Source: Planctomycetes bacterium B3_Pla (GTDB lineage Bacteria > Planctomycetota > Phycisphaerae > Sedimentisphaerales > Anaerobacaceae). From it: a stretch of DNA of 64,000 nt. The notes beneath the pieces were generated by a model. It was not told the DNA's origin, searched no databases, and was given only the letters and a program-made list of their open reading frames with translations. Location: NCBI GenBank assembly GCA_005223045.1, contig NJBM01000001.1, forward strand, positions 248,001-312,000. The letters are read 5' to 3'. The position numbers and the translations under genes were made by a program. This document shows, one piece after another, positions 16,908-27,300 of the stretch; positions within the stretch are counted from its first letter, which is position 1; every line of letters begins with the position of its first letter.

Positions 16908-18587
16908 TCAGACAGAGTCGTTATCTTTGGCAGGTCGGTTTTCTTCTTTGGTCAGCGTAACTGGAATATCGAGCCAGAACTTTGAGCCTTCGTTTCGCCC
17001 CTCCGGCGGACTTTCCAGGCCAATACTGCCGGCGAGCATGGCCGCTAATTCGGTGCTGATAGTAAGCCCAAGTCCGCTGCCTGTCGATTCGCGGGTAATT
17101 GAACCGTCGGCCTGACGGAATTTCTCGAATACTTTTTTCCTGTCTGACTCGGCAACGCCACAGCCGGTATCGGTCACGGCAATCCGAATCATGCGCGACT
17201 CAGGCCCCGCACCCTGGGTTCCAGGTGACGGAAACTGTGCTTGAATCTCGATTCTTCCTCGCGAGGGGGTAAACTTCACTGCATTGCTCAGAAAGTTATA
17301 TAGTATCTGCCGGACCTTGCCGACATCGGTTACAAGCGGCGGCAAATCAGAATCGAAAAGCAGCTCGACCTTGATTTTCTTTTTCTTCGCCAGCAGTGAA
17401 AACTCAAACCGGAGAGCTTCGAGCAGATCGGCCACTGAGATTTGCTCTATATGCAGCTCCATCTTTCCGGCTTGCGTTTTAGCCAGGTCCAGCAGGTCGT
17501 TAATCATATTCAGCAGGCTGTTTCCACTGGTGATAATGTTCTCGGCGTACCTTCGCGCCTTGTCCTTCTTTAGCAGAAGGGGCTTTTCCCGCAAGACCTG
17601 GGCGAAACCCAAAATTGCATTCAACGGCGTCCTGAACTCGTGCGATATGTTGGCTAAGAATTCGCCCTTTACCTGATTCGCTTTGAACAGCTCGATGTTT
17701 CGTCCCGAAAGCTCAGCTATCTTGGCGTCGAGCTGCTTATTCGCCTGTCGGAGCTTCTCCTGCATCGCCTGTAGCGTATCGAGCATGTGATTAAACGCCT
17801 TGGCCAGCTTTTCGTATTCGTCCCGGGTGGCAATCGCACTTCTTATTTCGAGGTTTCCCTCGGCAACGTTGTTCGCAAGCGCCCGCAGTTGCCGGATCGG
17901 TCGCAGGATCAGACGCTGTGTTATCATATAGAAGGTGACAATTGCACCGCTTCCGCCGATCAGGCCGGCCACGAGGATCCAAAGCCGATTCATAAAAACC
18001 GTATTGCTCATTTCGCCAACAAGGTCTCGGGACGGGATAAGCACCGCACCGATGGGCTTATTCAGGACAAAAGGGCTTGCGGTACCCTGCGGATTGTGAC
18101 AGTTTACACAGTGGTCGGTCGCCCTAAAGATTCGTACGTAACTCCTCTGTGAACGGCCTTCTCTTTTCTCCCGGCACACGTCATCGTCCCTGTCCTGGTC
18201 GTCTTTGAGAGCTTCGATCTTGTCTGCGACTTCCTCGCCCAACTCCGGCACGCTGTTTACATCCTCTTCTGTGAAACGAATCCAAAGTATCTCAGTATCG
18301 TTTGGATCTCGCTCCTGCCCGGCACCGTCCAGCACAGGCGGATCCTGCCTTGAGCCTTCCATCTTAAAGTGTCGCTCGAACAGCACTTTTGATCTCGACC
18401 GTCCGGCATCGAGCAGGTCCTTTGTGGTGAGTTTTCCCATCCAGATATAGGGGATCGAAAGCGCCAGCGCCAGCACAAGTATCACCGCCGCCCCAAAGGT
18501 GGTCTGCACTTTTCTCGCCAGCGATAAGGGCCAGAAGCGAGAGACCTTCAGGAGCTTTTGCCAAATGTGACGTAGATCGATCCGCAT
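16908..18587 (-). CDS. Sensor histidine kinase with a Tll0287-like CxxCH periplasmic domain
   Basis: Two membrane segments (about 30-50 and 203-223) flank a periplasmic domain that contains CVNCH at 160-164, a c-type haem attachment motif of the DUF3365/Tll0287 type. A HAMP linker (about 225-280), a coiled coil, a HisKA domain with the phospho-acceptor His316 (ISHEFRTPLN) and an ATPase domain with the N and G boxes (NFLSNAVKF, DTGCGV, GSGLGLTI) follow. No response regulator gene is adjacent, so it is an orphan kinase. Redox, NO or CO sensing is inferred from the haem motif only. Confidence 0.88.
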   Translation of the reverse strand: MRIDLRHIWQKLLKVSRFWPLSLARKVQTTFGAAVILVLALALSIPYIWMGKLTTKDLLDAGRSRSKVLFERHFKMEGSRQDPPVLDGAGQERDPNDTEILWIRFTEEDVNSVPELGEEVADKIEALKDDQDRDDDVCREKREGRSQRSYVRIFRATDHCVNCHNPQGTASPFVLNKPIGAVLIPSRDLVGEMSNTVFMNRLWILVAGLIGGSGAIVTFYMITQRLILRPIRQLRALANNVAEGNLEIRSAIATRDEYEKLAKAFNHMLDTLQAMQEKLRQANKQLDAKIAELSGRNIELFKANQVKGEFLANISHEFRTPLNAILGFAQVLREKPLLLKKDKARRYAENIITSGNSLLNMINDLLDLAKTQAGKMELHIEQISVADLLEALRFEFSLLAKKKKIKVELLFDSDLPPLVTDVGKVRQILYNFLSNAVKFTPSRGRIEIQAQFPSPGTQGAGPESRMIRIAVTDTGCGVAESDRKKVFEKFRQADGSITRESTGSGLGLTISTELAAMLAGSIGLESPPEGRNEGSKFWLDIPVTLTKEENRPAKDNDSV

Positions 18588-18611
18588 AAAATCAGAACTT
18601 GCTGCCGACTA

Positions 18612-20426
18612 TCACTTTTGCTCATCAGTTTCCTGCTCGATTACGTGTGAGTGTCTCTGCATTCGCAGGTTAAGCTCGTCAAGCTGCCTGGCGTCCACCT
18701 CGCTCGGCGCATCTGTCAAAAGGCACTGGCCCCGCTGCGTCTTCGGAAAAGCGATGACATCCCGGATATTTTCCGTACCGGCCAGCAGCATTACGATCCT
18801 GTCGAGACCGAAGGCTATCCCTCCGTGCGGTGGAGCACCATATTCCAAGGCCTTCAAGAAGAAGCCGAACCGCTGCTTAGCCTGCTCTCGTGAAATATTG
18901 AGCAGGTCGAACACTTTCTGCTGAACTTTCGGATCGTGGATACGGACACTACCCCCGCCAATTTCGGAGCCGTTGACGACGATGTCGTACGCCTGCGAGC
19001 AGATGTTGCCGGGATCGGTCTCGAGCTTGTCCAAATCCTCTTCGGTGGGAGAGGTGAAGGGGTGGTGCAGTGAATCATAGCGCCCCTGCTCGGCGTTCCA
19101 CTCGAACAGCGGAAAGTCCATGATCCACACGAATTCAAAGCTTGCCGGGTCGTAAAGCTCCAAATCACGGGCAAGTTTGCACCGCAGCGGCGCCAGGGCC
19201 TTGTTGGCGGCGCCTTCACTGTCGGCAACGAACAACAGCAAATCGCCATCCTTTGCCTCGAAGCGTTCGATCAACTGCCGCTGCAAATCCTCACTAAAGA
19301 ACTTGGCAAAACCGCCGAGCAATGAGATCTTACCATCTTCGGATTTGACCTTGGACCAGGCCAATCCTTTGGCGCCGTAGTCGCCCACAAAACTGGTTAG
19401 CGTTTTCTCGATATCGCTTCTGGAATACTTCTCACCGCCGGCAGCACACAGGCCCTTGACGACCCCGCCCTTTTCAATTGTGGAAGTGAAGACCTTGAAC
19501 GTGCTTTGTTTGGCTAAGTCGCAAATGTCTTTTAGCTTCATGTCGAAACGCAGGTCCGGCCTGTCGGTTCCGTAATCAGCCATCGATTCTTTGTAAGACA
19601 TTCGCCGTATCGGCAGCGCCACGTCGATATCCAGTATGCGCTTCCATATTTGTGCGACCATGTTTGAATGAACGTCAATGACATCGTTGCTATCGACGAA
19701 GCTCATCTCGACGTCGATTTGCGTAAACTCCGCCTGCCTGTCGGCGCGCGGGTCTTCATCACGGAAGCATCGCACGATCTGGAAATACTTGTCGACACCG
19801 CTGACCATTAGAATCTGCTTGAAGAGCTGCGGCGATTGCGGCAGCGCATAAAAGCAGTTCTTAGTCAGTCGACTGGGCACGAGAAAATCCCTCGCACCTT
19901 CCGGCGTACTCTTGGCCAACATCGGCGTCTCAATCTCCCAGAAGCCCAACCGGTCGAAATAATCCCGCACAAGCGTCGTGACCCGATGACGTGTGCGCAG
20001 CTTGTTCTGCATTTCGGGCCGACGAAGATCGATATACCGATTGACAAGTCTCAGCTCTTCGCCCGTTTTATCGGCGCTGTCGATTTCAAACGGCGGCGTC
20101 TTCGCAACATTCAGAATTTCCAAGTGCTCCACGGCAATCTCGATTTCGCCGGTCGCCAACTTTGGATTCTCCATGCCCTCACTTCTCGGTTGAACAACGC
20201 CTTCAGCCGCCATCACCCATTCGCAGCGGGCCGTCCTGGCTAACTTGTGCGCATCCGGCTGAGTATCAGGATCGAAGACTATCTGCGTCAGACCTTCTCT
20301 GTCACGCAGGTCTATGAAAACCAAATTGCCGTGATCGCGATAGGAATGGACCCACCCCGCTAAGGCAACTTTCGTGCCGGCATCATTCAGCCGAAGCTGG
20401 CCACAATTATGTGTTCTCTTGAGCAT
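18612..20426 (-). CDS. aspS: Aspartyl-tRNA synthetase
   Basis: Charges tRNA-Asp (possibly also tRNA-Asn). From the ATG at 20426 the product has 604 residues, the bacterial-type length. It starts MLKRTHNCGQL and has the OB-fold anticodon-binding domain, the class II motif 2 CFRDEDPRADRQ with a flipping loop, the bacterial GAD insert and motif 3 GIAFGLDR. The frame stays open to 20648, but the extra 74 codons translate a TGTCATTCC palindromic repeat and are not part of the enzyme. Confidence 0.95.
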   Translation of the reverse strand: MLKRTHNCGQLRLNDAGTKVALAGWVHSYRDHGNLVFIDLRDREGLTQIVFDPDTQPDAHKLARTARCEWVMAAEGVVQPRSEGMENPKLATGEIEIAVEHLEILNVAKTPPFEIDSADKTGEELRLVNRYIDLRRPEMQNKLRTRHRVTTLVRDYFDRLGFWEIETPMLAKSTPEGARDFLVPSRLTKNCFYALPQSPQLFKQILMVSGVDKYFQIVRCFRDEDPRADRQAEFTQIDVEMSFVDSNDVIDVHSNMVAQIWKRILDIDVALPIRRMSYKESMADYGTDRPDLRFDMKLKDICDLAKQSTFKVFTSTIEKGGVVKGLCAAGGEKYSRSDIEKTLTSFVGDYGAKGLAWSKVKSEDGKISLLGGFAKFFSEDLQRQLIERFEAKDGDLLLFVADSEGAANKALAPLRCKLARDLELYDPASFEFVWIMDFPLFEWNAEQGRYDSLHHPFTSPTEEDLDKLETDPGNICSQAYDIVVNGSEIGGGSVRIHDPKVQQKVFDLLNISREQAKQRFGFFLKALEYGAPPHGGIAFGLDRIVMLLAGTENIRDVIAFPKTQRGQCLLTDAPSEVDARQLDELNLRMQRHSHVIEQETDEQK

Positions 20427-20507
20427 CACAAAATCTTTCAAAGAAGTCCGGCTCAGCCATTGCCACGCAAGAGCGCCGCAGGCAAAGCATTTAACAAAAC
20501 GTAACGT

Positions 20508-20578
20508 TGTCATTCCTGTGAAAACAGGAATCCAATAAGGTGATAACAGTCTGGATTCCCGCGTTCGCGGGAATGACA
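20508..20578. repeat. TGTCATTCC...GGAATGACA palindromic repeat
   Basis: The left arm TGTCATTCCTGTGAAAACAG is matched by an inverse right arm ending in GCGGGAATGACA, with an inner GGATTCC pair. This is the widely dispersed repeat whose minus-strand translation gives the SFPRTRESR/WIPVFTGMT words. It lies just upstream of the real aspS start and lengthens its frame artificially. Confidence 0.85.
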
Positions 20579-20758
20579 GAGAGAGAGGATAGCCGAATAG
20601 CCCCCATCCGTCAATAACGGCTTTTGATATTAGACATCTGGCGAGCAAGAATCGCTTCCCGGATCGTTAGTGTCACCTTTCAACTCCCCCACATCGGCAT
20701 TAAGGCTGCAAACCACATATTACCTTGCCTAGCGCAAAGACGATTCTGTGCCACGGTC

Positions 20759-21925
20759 CTATTTTGAGGATTCCCGATTCAGCATATTGCGGAGATAGAC
20801 ATGCTCATCGCCGTTCCAGGGTTTGGAGCAGATGTCAATGTCGCCGTCGCCGTCAACGTCCGCCACTTTTGCCTCATGGCAGCGCTTGCCGCTTAGAATC
20901 TCGTGCTGGACCCATTTGAGTCCGGCGCCGTCTTTGTTCTCCCAGATAAACCATTTGTGCGGAGGCTTTGAAGTCAACGGCCCGCCGCCCGAGAAGACGT
21001 CGAGGTCGCCGTCATTGTCAAAATCCGCCACGGCGAGTGAATGGTAGTCCTGGCCGGTCTTGTCTGCAATGAGATGTCTGGTCCACACCCGGCCTTTGCC
21101 GTCGGTGTTTTCAAGCCAGGCAACGCGGCCGCTCACACAATCGCCTTCGGCCTCAACAACATCATTGTCGCCGTCCTTGTCAAGATCGGCTACCCATGTC
21201 TTTGTCATCAGAGGAAACCTGGCGCCGGGTTGGCCGAAGTCGATGTTCTCATGCGCTACCCATTTTGTGCCTTTTCCGTCGGCATTCTCGAACCATATAT
21301 CCGTGCGGACGACGTCGTTGTCGCCGTCGCCGTCGATGTCGCCTACACCTGCCGGGTCGATCGCGCCGTGAACCGCCGGGCCTATCTTGTGACCTTTCCA
21401 CTTCTCCGTCGGGTCGGCGGGAATCTTGAACCAATACAAGGCGCTGCGGTCGCTCATGGCGACCACGTCGAGCTTGCCGTCTCCGTCCATATCTGCGGCG
21501 ACGTTGTCGTGCGATTTTTCGATGACTCCGTTGAAATACTTCACAAACTCCTGCTCGCGCGGTCTGCCGGTGTTGCGGTACCATGTCCCGCCGGAGACCT
21601 GATCCACCCATCCATCGCCGTTTACATCAAAGGCGGTTCCGCCGACCTCCGTCAGGACTTTTTGCCCGAGCGTGTGTCGGACCCAGTCATCCGGGGCCTT
21701 GTACTCGAACCACCATATCGTTCCGCCGTTGCAGCCGGCAATCCAGTCCAGGTCTCCGTCCTTGTCAACGTCCACCAGGGAGGTCTGACCCATTTTGCTG
21801 CCGACGCGAGCTATCTGGTGATACTCAAACTCCGGAAACTTTGCCCACGCCAACGAAGAAAACAGAACGATTAGCACAGCAAGGGTGGACAAACACTTAA
21901 TACGTCTGAAGTCGTGAGAGAACAT
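20759..21925 (-). CDS. Secreted VCBS/FG-GAP repeat protein
   Basis: A signal peptide (about 1-28, ending SLAWA) is followed by repeated blades with DxDxDGDxD calcium-binding loops (VDKDGDLDW, DMDGDGKLD, DIDGDGDND, DLDKDGDND, DFDNDGDLD, DVDGDGDID). The pattern predicts a seven-bladed integrin-like propeller exported from the cell. Such proteins are abundant in planctomycetes, often near sulfatases or glycosidases, with binding or structural roles. RBS AAGGAG precedes the ATG at 21925. Confidence 0.85.
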   Translation of the reverse strand: MFSHDFRRIKCLSTLAVLIVLFSSLAWAKFPEFEYHQIARVGSKMGQTSLVDVDKDGDLDWIAGCNGGTIWWFEYKAPDDWVRHTLGQKVLTEVGGTAFDVNGDGWVDQVSGGTWYRNTGRPREQEFVKYFNGVIEKSHDNVAADMDGDGKLDVVAMSDRSALYWFKIPADPTEKWKGHKIGPAVHGAIDPAGVGDIDGDGDNDVVRTDIWFENADGKGTKWVAHENIDFGQPGARFPLMTKTWVADLDKDGDNDVVEAEGDCVSGRVAWLENTDGKGRVWTRHLIADKTGQDYHSLAVADFDNDGDLDVFSGGGPLTSKPPHKWFIWENKDGAGLKWVQHEILSGKRCHEAKVADVDGDGDIDICSKPWNGDEHVYLRNMLNRESSK

Positions 21926-22116
21926 CGCAAAACTCCTTTCCCAAATGAGTATTACGGACTCTGTAATTGGATTTCAGTAGTTTATTATGACTGGTTTTGC
22001 CCTGGAATTGAAACAAAATCCCGCTAAATGGCAATTCTTGTCCGGACGGTGACGATTGTTTTTTTCAGGAAATGAACTTTTGCGCACCATGTTCGTATGA
22101 AATGACACAAAGCCAC

Positions 22117-22176
22117 GGGCTGAGGTTTAAGCTTCACTCCCCTCCTCCTGACCTCAGCCCTTCCTTATCTTTTTTG
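22117..22176 (+). ncRNA. Hairpin element 1 with CCTCC-rich loop and U tract
   Basis: GGGCTGAGGT (22117-22126) pairs perfectly with ACCTCAGCCC (22151-22160). The 24-base loop is pyrimidine rich (CTCCCCTCCTCC). A T-rich stretch ending in TTTTTT follows the stem, as in an intrinsic terminator. It is the first of three related elements in a gene-free 800-base gap. It is called an RNA element by inference; no transcript is shown. Confidence 0.5.
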
Positions 22177-22265
22177 ACCTGTCATTTTGAACCGGAAAAC
22201 AGTCCGGACGAAAAATGAGGCGAACTTCGCGTCGAAGGTAGGCGTAGTATTTAGTAATGTATTAT

Positions 22266-22318
22266 GGGCTGGGGTTTTCAATCCTCCTTTCCTCCTTGCC
22301 TCAGCCCTTTTTCCTTAT
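22266..22318 (+). ncRNA. Hairpin element 2 with CCTCC-rich loop
   Basis: GGGCTGGGG (22266-22274) pairs with CCTCAGCCC (22299-22307). One A-T pair of the other copies becomes G-T, which keeps the stem. The 24-base loop holds two CCTCC blocks. TTTTTCC follows the stem. Confidence 0.5.
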
Positions 22319-22524
22319 TCTCGTAGATATTTTGCTTGATAAGGCACTGGTCAAAGATTCACATACCTCTGTAACTCATTGAAATTGGGTCGTTTAACAC
22401 CTTTTGGGATATGGATGCTTTTTCTCCGGAGACGGGCAATTTTTTTTGAAAATAGTATTGCTTTGGGCAAACCTTTCTGATATAGTGATATTTGGAAGGT
22501 AGATAAGATATTTGAAGCACATTC

Positions 22525-22590
22525 ACAGGGCTGAGGATATCTCGCTTTTTCCTCTCCCTCCGCACCTCAGCCCTGTATCCTCTTTTTCAT
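22525..22590 (+). ncRNA. Hairpin element 3 with pyrimidine loop
   Basis: ACAGGGCTGAGG (22525-22536) and CCTCAGCCCTGT (22565-22576) form a perfect 12-bp stem, longer than in the other two copies. The 28-base loop is again pyrimidine rich (TTTTTCCTCTCCCTCC). ATCCTCTTTTTC follows. A smaller stem (GAGGT/ACCTC near 22599-22613) lies next to it. Apart from these elements the gap 21926-22742 holds no gene I can support. Confidence 0.5.
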
Positions 22591-22742
22591 CCCCTATTGA
22601 GGTTTCTGCACCTCCTTTTCCTGCCTTAGCTATTGGCAATATCGGGTGAAAACTCCAGCGCCTTGAATAGCTTCTGAAAAACTCTCAAAATGCGCTGATC
22701 GAAGCATAAATCATTCAAAACAACACTTGGCGAAATCCCACT

Positions 22743-24281
22743 TTAATATCGCCTTGTGGCGGTTTTGGCGGGGCGGGCGTGGTTGACGAAGAAGTATCGC
22801 AGGGCGTCGATGGGGTGGTCGTACAGGCCGTCTTTTTGTGGGAGTTCGCCGGGGGCGCCGCCGGATTCGGGATAATGATAACACTCCATGGCTTCTATCA
22901 GTCGCTGGCATCTCGGTGAGATTATCAGCCTGCTTTGGCCGTCGCCGGAGCGAATTGTCCGACGGATAAGCTCGATGCCCTCTAAGATGCCGCTTCGTCG
23001 TGATCGCACTATGACCCCCATGGCCCGCAATTCCCGGATGGCGCTCGTGCCGGTGACATCGTTGACGCTCTTGCCCGCCGGGTCACAAAATGTAGTCGCC
23101 ACTTGCTCCTCGGGAATCGGCGTCTGGCTTTTCATTTGCTCTGCGTGCACATCAATGGTCGCCCTGCTGCGAACGTACTCGTCTATGATGCGCACAACGC
23201 CTGCACCATCGACTTGAATCCACAGGCACACAAACGGATTGACAAATCCAAAATCTAACGACCGGTACAACGGAAGATTCGGATCATAATCGATTGGCTG
23301 AACATGCACGGCGGGATCGAACTCATCGAAAACGACGTTTTGGCGTGAAGGCCTTTTGCAGAGCATCTCAGCCTCCCAACAGGCTCTGCTGGCGCGACGC
23401 ATCTGTGTAATACAATCGTCGATTCTCAAATAGCCGTTTGCCGCTTTCGCTTTGCCCCGGCAATCAGACGACAAGGGACACTGCGAGCAGCTTCGATCAA
23501 TACATTTTTCAATCACTTCCCATACGCACCACTTGAAAATCGGAGTCCCAAAATCGAGCGCCGATGTCACTTCTCTTTGCATAAGCCCGTAAGGCCGGTG
23601 CATTGTGCTGATCAGCTCCATAGCGGCTGTGATGCCGGCTTTGCTCTGGGTGGTGAACTTTGCCGCTGCGAAAACTTCCTCGTTGAAAAGCTCCAGCTCA
23701 TCACATCGAAGCTTTTGAATGTGCTGGCCCCGCACACTTTTTGCCGATTGCGTCAAGACCTCGACGGATGAACCATTCGCAAAGCGGCATTTCGTTTTGA
23801 GGATCGGGCCGGCCAGAAACCGCTCGAAACCGTCACGCAGAAAGCCGGTCAGATAGTCATACATTCTGCCGGCTTGCTCACCTGAGCCGGCCAGGATTCT
23901 GACCTGGCAGTTCGGTTTAAGCACACAATCCAGAAGGGTAGCAACGGCAGCCAATTCGGTCTTGCCCCCGGCACGATTCGCCCAGACAATTGCGTCGCCA
24001 TTACATTTTCGAGGTGCGTTTTTCGATTGACGATTGTCGTCCTTCAATCGCAAATCGGCAATCGACGATCCCAAATCCATCGAGAAGCTGTACCAGAGAT
24101 AATCCATCGGGCTTTGATGGTCCGGACAGATTTGTTTGTCCGGCACATCGATGCCGAGAAAGTCTTTAACATAACCCCTTAAATCTCGCTTCGTCCTCGG
24201 CGGCGTTTGCTGAGGTTTGGAGTCAATGTAAGCTCCTTCTTCATCACCGTTGGAAATTGCTGGTAGAGTTGATGCTGTCAT
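22743..24281 (-). CDS. Phage terminase large subunit
   Basis: Motor and nuclease that packages DNA into a prohead through the portal. From the ATG at 24281 (RBS GGGGGTG) it has 512 residues. Walker A is WANRAGGKT at about 100-108, Walker B LRCDELELF at about 192-199, and the RNase-H-like nuclease has SLDFGFVNPF and a final DHPIDALRYFF. A Cys-rich insert (SCSQCPLSSDC) between the ATPase and nuclease domains is unusual and may bind metal. The gene is 15 kb from, and opposite to, the portal gene, and follows a sulfatase cassette on the same strand. Confidence 0.85.
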   Translation of the reverse strand: MTASTLPAISNGDEEGAYIDSKPQQTPPRTKRDLRGYVKDFLGIDVPDKQICPDHQSPMDYLWYSFSMDLGSSIADLRLKDDNRQSKNAPRKCNGDAIVWANRAGGKTELAAVATLLDCVLKPNCQVRILAGSGEQAGRMYDYLTGFLRDGFERFLAGPILKTKCRFANGSSVEVLTQSAKSVRGQHIQKLRCDELELFNEEVFAAAKFTTQSKAGITAAMELISTMHRPYGLMQREVTSALDFGTPIFKWCVWEVIEKCIDRSCSQCPLSSDCRGKAKAANGYLRIDDCITQMRRASRACWEAEMLCKRPSRQNVVFDEFDPAVHVQPIDYDPNLPLYRSLDFGFVNPFVCLWIQVDGAGVVRIIDEYVRSRATIDVHAEQMKSQTPIPEEQVATTFCDPAGKSVNDVTGTSAIRELRAMGVIVRSRRSGILEGIELIRRTIRSGDGQSRLIISPRCQRLIEAMECYHYPESGGAPGELPQKDGLYDHPIDALRYFFVNHARPAKTATRRY

Positions 24282-24392
24282 TCTGTCACCCCCTGATTTG
24301 AATGTAAGTTTACCCTGAAGGCTGATAGTGCGGTGCGGGTCGCCGCTGCTATTGCAACGCAAACGACTCCGGATGCCGTCAGAACCCAGGTG

Positions 24393-27300
24393 TCATTTCA
24401 CGATTAGGTACTTCCTGGCGTTGGGCTGCACATTGATCGTGATGCCTTCGGCTAACTGCCCGGCAGTGTAGGATGCTCTTGAATTGGACTCTAAGTCGTG
24501 AACAACGTAGCTCTTCTGACTCTTGACGGTGAACCATTCGGGGAACTGATTGATACGGGGCCAGTCAAGCGGCATCTTCATGACCGTTCGATGACGCGGC
24601 GTGTCGAACAGAAGCTTGCCCTTCCAGCCTCTCTCGGAGTTGATGCTGATCTTGAGAGTTTCACCTTCCTGGACGGCGCCGAAAACCACGTCGTCCCGCC
24701 AGGGCCTGACAGTAAGGCCTTTTGTTTTCCAGAGGCAGTACATTATCGTGGTTCTTGCGAAGTTGCCGTCTCCGTGCCATCCTTCGATGATGCCGTCGGG
24801 TCTTTGTATGTTCCACATGATACGGGTCTGGCTATCCAGCCATTTGGCAACATCCGAGACAGGCTCGCGGTTATACAGGTTGATGGCGCCTTCGATGGAA
24901 TCTGCGTAGCCGTCGGCGCCGCCCCCTTCCCACTTGTAGTCGCTATAGTAACGATCGAGATTGCCCAGGGCGGTTTGGACGGCCTGGCGATAGCCCTCGG
25001 TCTTGTCGATCAGGTAAACCGTATAGAAGCCATTGAGATTGTAGCCCCAGTTGTCAGTCAGATTGTTGTCGTGTCGGCCGGTCTGAAGATTGACCCAGTT
25101 ATAGAACAAACCGTACTCATGCCGGCCGGCCTGCAGAATGCGAGCGAGCATTTCATGGATGGAACCACGATAGGCACTTCTCTTATCGGGGCGGGCAAAG
25201 CTGACTGTAGCATAGAGTTCGCACAGACCTGAGACGATTTCGCAGCCGTGGTCGTCGAGCGAGAGCCTCGTCTGGTCTCTCGTGGGGTGATGTTGACCCA
25301 GCAAATAGTAATCTCCGAGGCGAACAGCCCAATCAAGGTATTTCCTGTCGCCGGTCATCCAGTAGATGCGAGAAAGCGTCTGTAGCATTTCTCCGTTGAT
25401 TTCCTGATTGGCCGAGAGAATTTTCCCATGAGGAGTTTCAACTGGTGCGCGCGCCCACAAATCATTGAGTATGTGTATCATGCGCCGGCTCCAGGGGCTT
25501 GGCCCGAGCCATTCGGTGAGCGGGAGCAATCCGTCTTTGACATATTCGGATGAGCCGAAGACTATTCGCCCCAAATCGGGCTTCTTGTCGTAGAAGCCTC
25601 GTTTGGAGAAAGAGTACGTATCGGGCAGGTGGCCGAGGCGCGATGTAAGCTGCGTTTCGGCGCGGAGCATACTGTGCATTCGGCCCTCGAACAGCGGCCT
25701 GTCAATAATTGCGGTGGTAAGCACCATGAAAGGGTAGTTGTCTGCCGCACTGTCCTGGGCGTTCCAGATATCCTTGTCCCGACCGAGGTTCCTCGGAATG
25801 AGCCCCGTCTTGGGATCAGCCTGTCGAAGCCAGCCTCTGACGAAGTTTCGGCAGCGAACAAAACCTTCGTTGGCAAGACGCCCGTTTTCCGCAGCCTGAT
25901 CAAAAGCTTTGTCGTTTGTTTTGGCGGGCTTTCCCACGCCGCGTTTGGCCAGGCGCTTTAGCTCGACCAAATGGTTTTGATAAACACCTCGCGGATCGGT
26001 GCCGTGCTTCTTACAGAGTGACGCGGCCATGCCAATTAGCTCACCCATCATGCCGCCGGTGCGCATTACGCGGACAGTTCCCAGCGCCACATGCGTGACA
26101 CTGATACAGCGGCCCGCCATCAGCATGTTTTCGATATTGCACGAGTAGAAACTGCGGTATGGAATCGGATATGGCCTGATCTTGGTGAACTTGGCGATCG
26201 AGCGGAATTCCTCTCCCGGAAAGTGCTTTGTATTCTTCGGATCCGGATAGTGAAGATCTATCGACCATGTTGTGGTGACGAATGCATCCGGGAATTTTTT
26301 GCGACGCTGAATGTCCTGCTGCTGTAAGATAACGTCGCCGAGCAGTCGGCGAGACTCACGCTTGCCGGCAATATAAGCGACCCATTCGAGCTTACGCCTG
26401 GCGAACTTTAGCCTGCCCCGGCTGTGGTTCTTCAGAAAGGACCAGTTGCCGTACACCGCCCGAAAAGCATGGTCGCGGATGTATTCAAATTCGTTTATCT
26501 GGTCACGGTTCATCCCTGCTTCCCAGTCCCAGTCCCCCCGAGTCAGGTAGTGACAGCTTTCTTCGTTGAACTGCAAAGCCCAGGGGCAGTCGGGAAAGCT
26601 TGTGGATTTGGATGTCTGCGCAGAGTACCACTGGACGGATGCGCCCATAGTCATTTTGTCGGGCTTCTCCGGCGCCAGCGATTCGGCCGTATGATCTTTG
26701 CTCTCACGCCCCATCCGGTACTCTGCACCGGCAAGAAATCCAAGAGTGCCGTCGCCCGTGCAATCTGCGAAAATCGGAGCGGTAAAACGCCATCTGCCGC
26801 TGTCTTGAGTATGCCTGGCGACAACTGCGACAATACGGTCGGCCTGCTTTTCTACTCTGAAAGCGTGCATGTTCAGGAACAAGTGGATATTTTTCTCCGC
26901 CCGAACGACGTTCAGTTTCTGCTGATCGTCGTAATGTTCGGCCGGTTGTGCGTTTCCTCGAAGCCCCGTGTCAAGCTCATTGACTACGTCACCCAACGCC
27001 GGATATGGCGGTAGATTCACCTCGCCGTTTAGATGGACGCGGACTTCCGAGCTATTGTTGCCGCCGAGCACAGGACGGTTCTGTATCAACGCCACCTGCA
27101 ACCCGAGCCTCGCTGCCGAGATCGCCGTGCATGTGCCCGCCATGCCGCCTCCGACGACGACCAAATCGAAGTTGCCCGCGTCCTGAGGCGCGGCCGGCAA
27201 TGATAGTGCATTCCTGCGAAAAGCTGCCGCCTGCTCGCCGTCATTCGGCAGAACAAAATTCGCATCGGCGGAAAAGACAATAGCATCGCATCTGCCCTCG

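Noticed and set aside
20427..20648. N-terminal extension of aspS
   Set aside because: The extra codons translate a dispersed TGTCATTCC repeat; synthetase homology starts at 20426.
20800..21800. Regularly spaced GTCGCCGTC-like repeats as a CRISPR or tandem array
   Set aside because: They are the codons of DxDGD calcium loops within a protein gene, with irregular spacing and no spacers.
21041..21874. Plus-strand frame of 277 codons over the VCBS gene
   Set aside because: A by-product of the repeated GAC/GGC-rich calcium-loop codons on the other strand.
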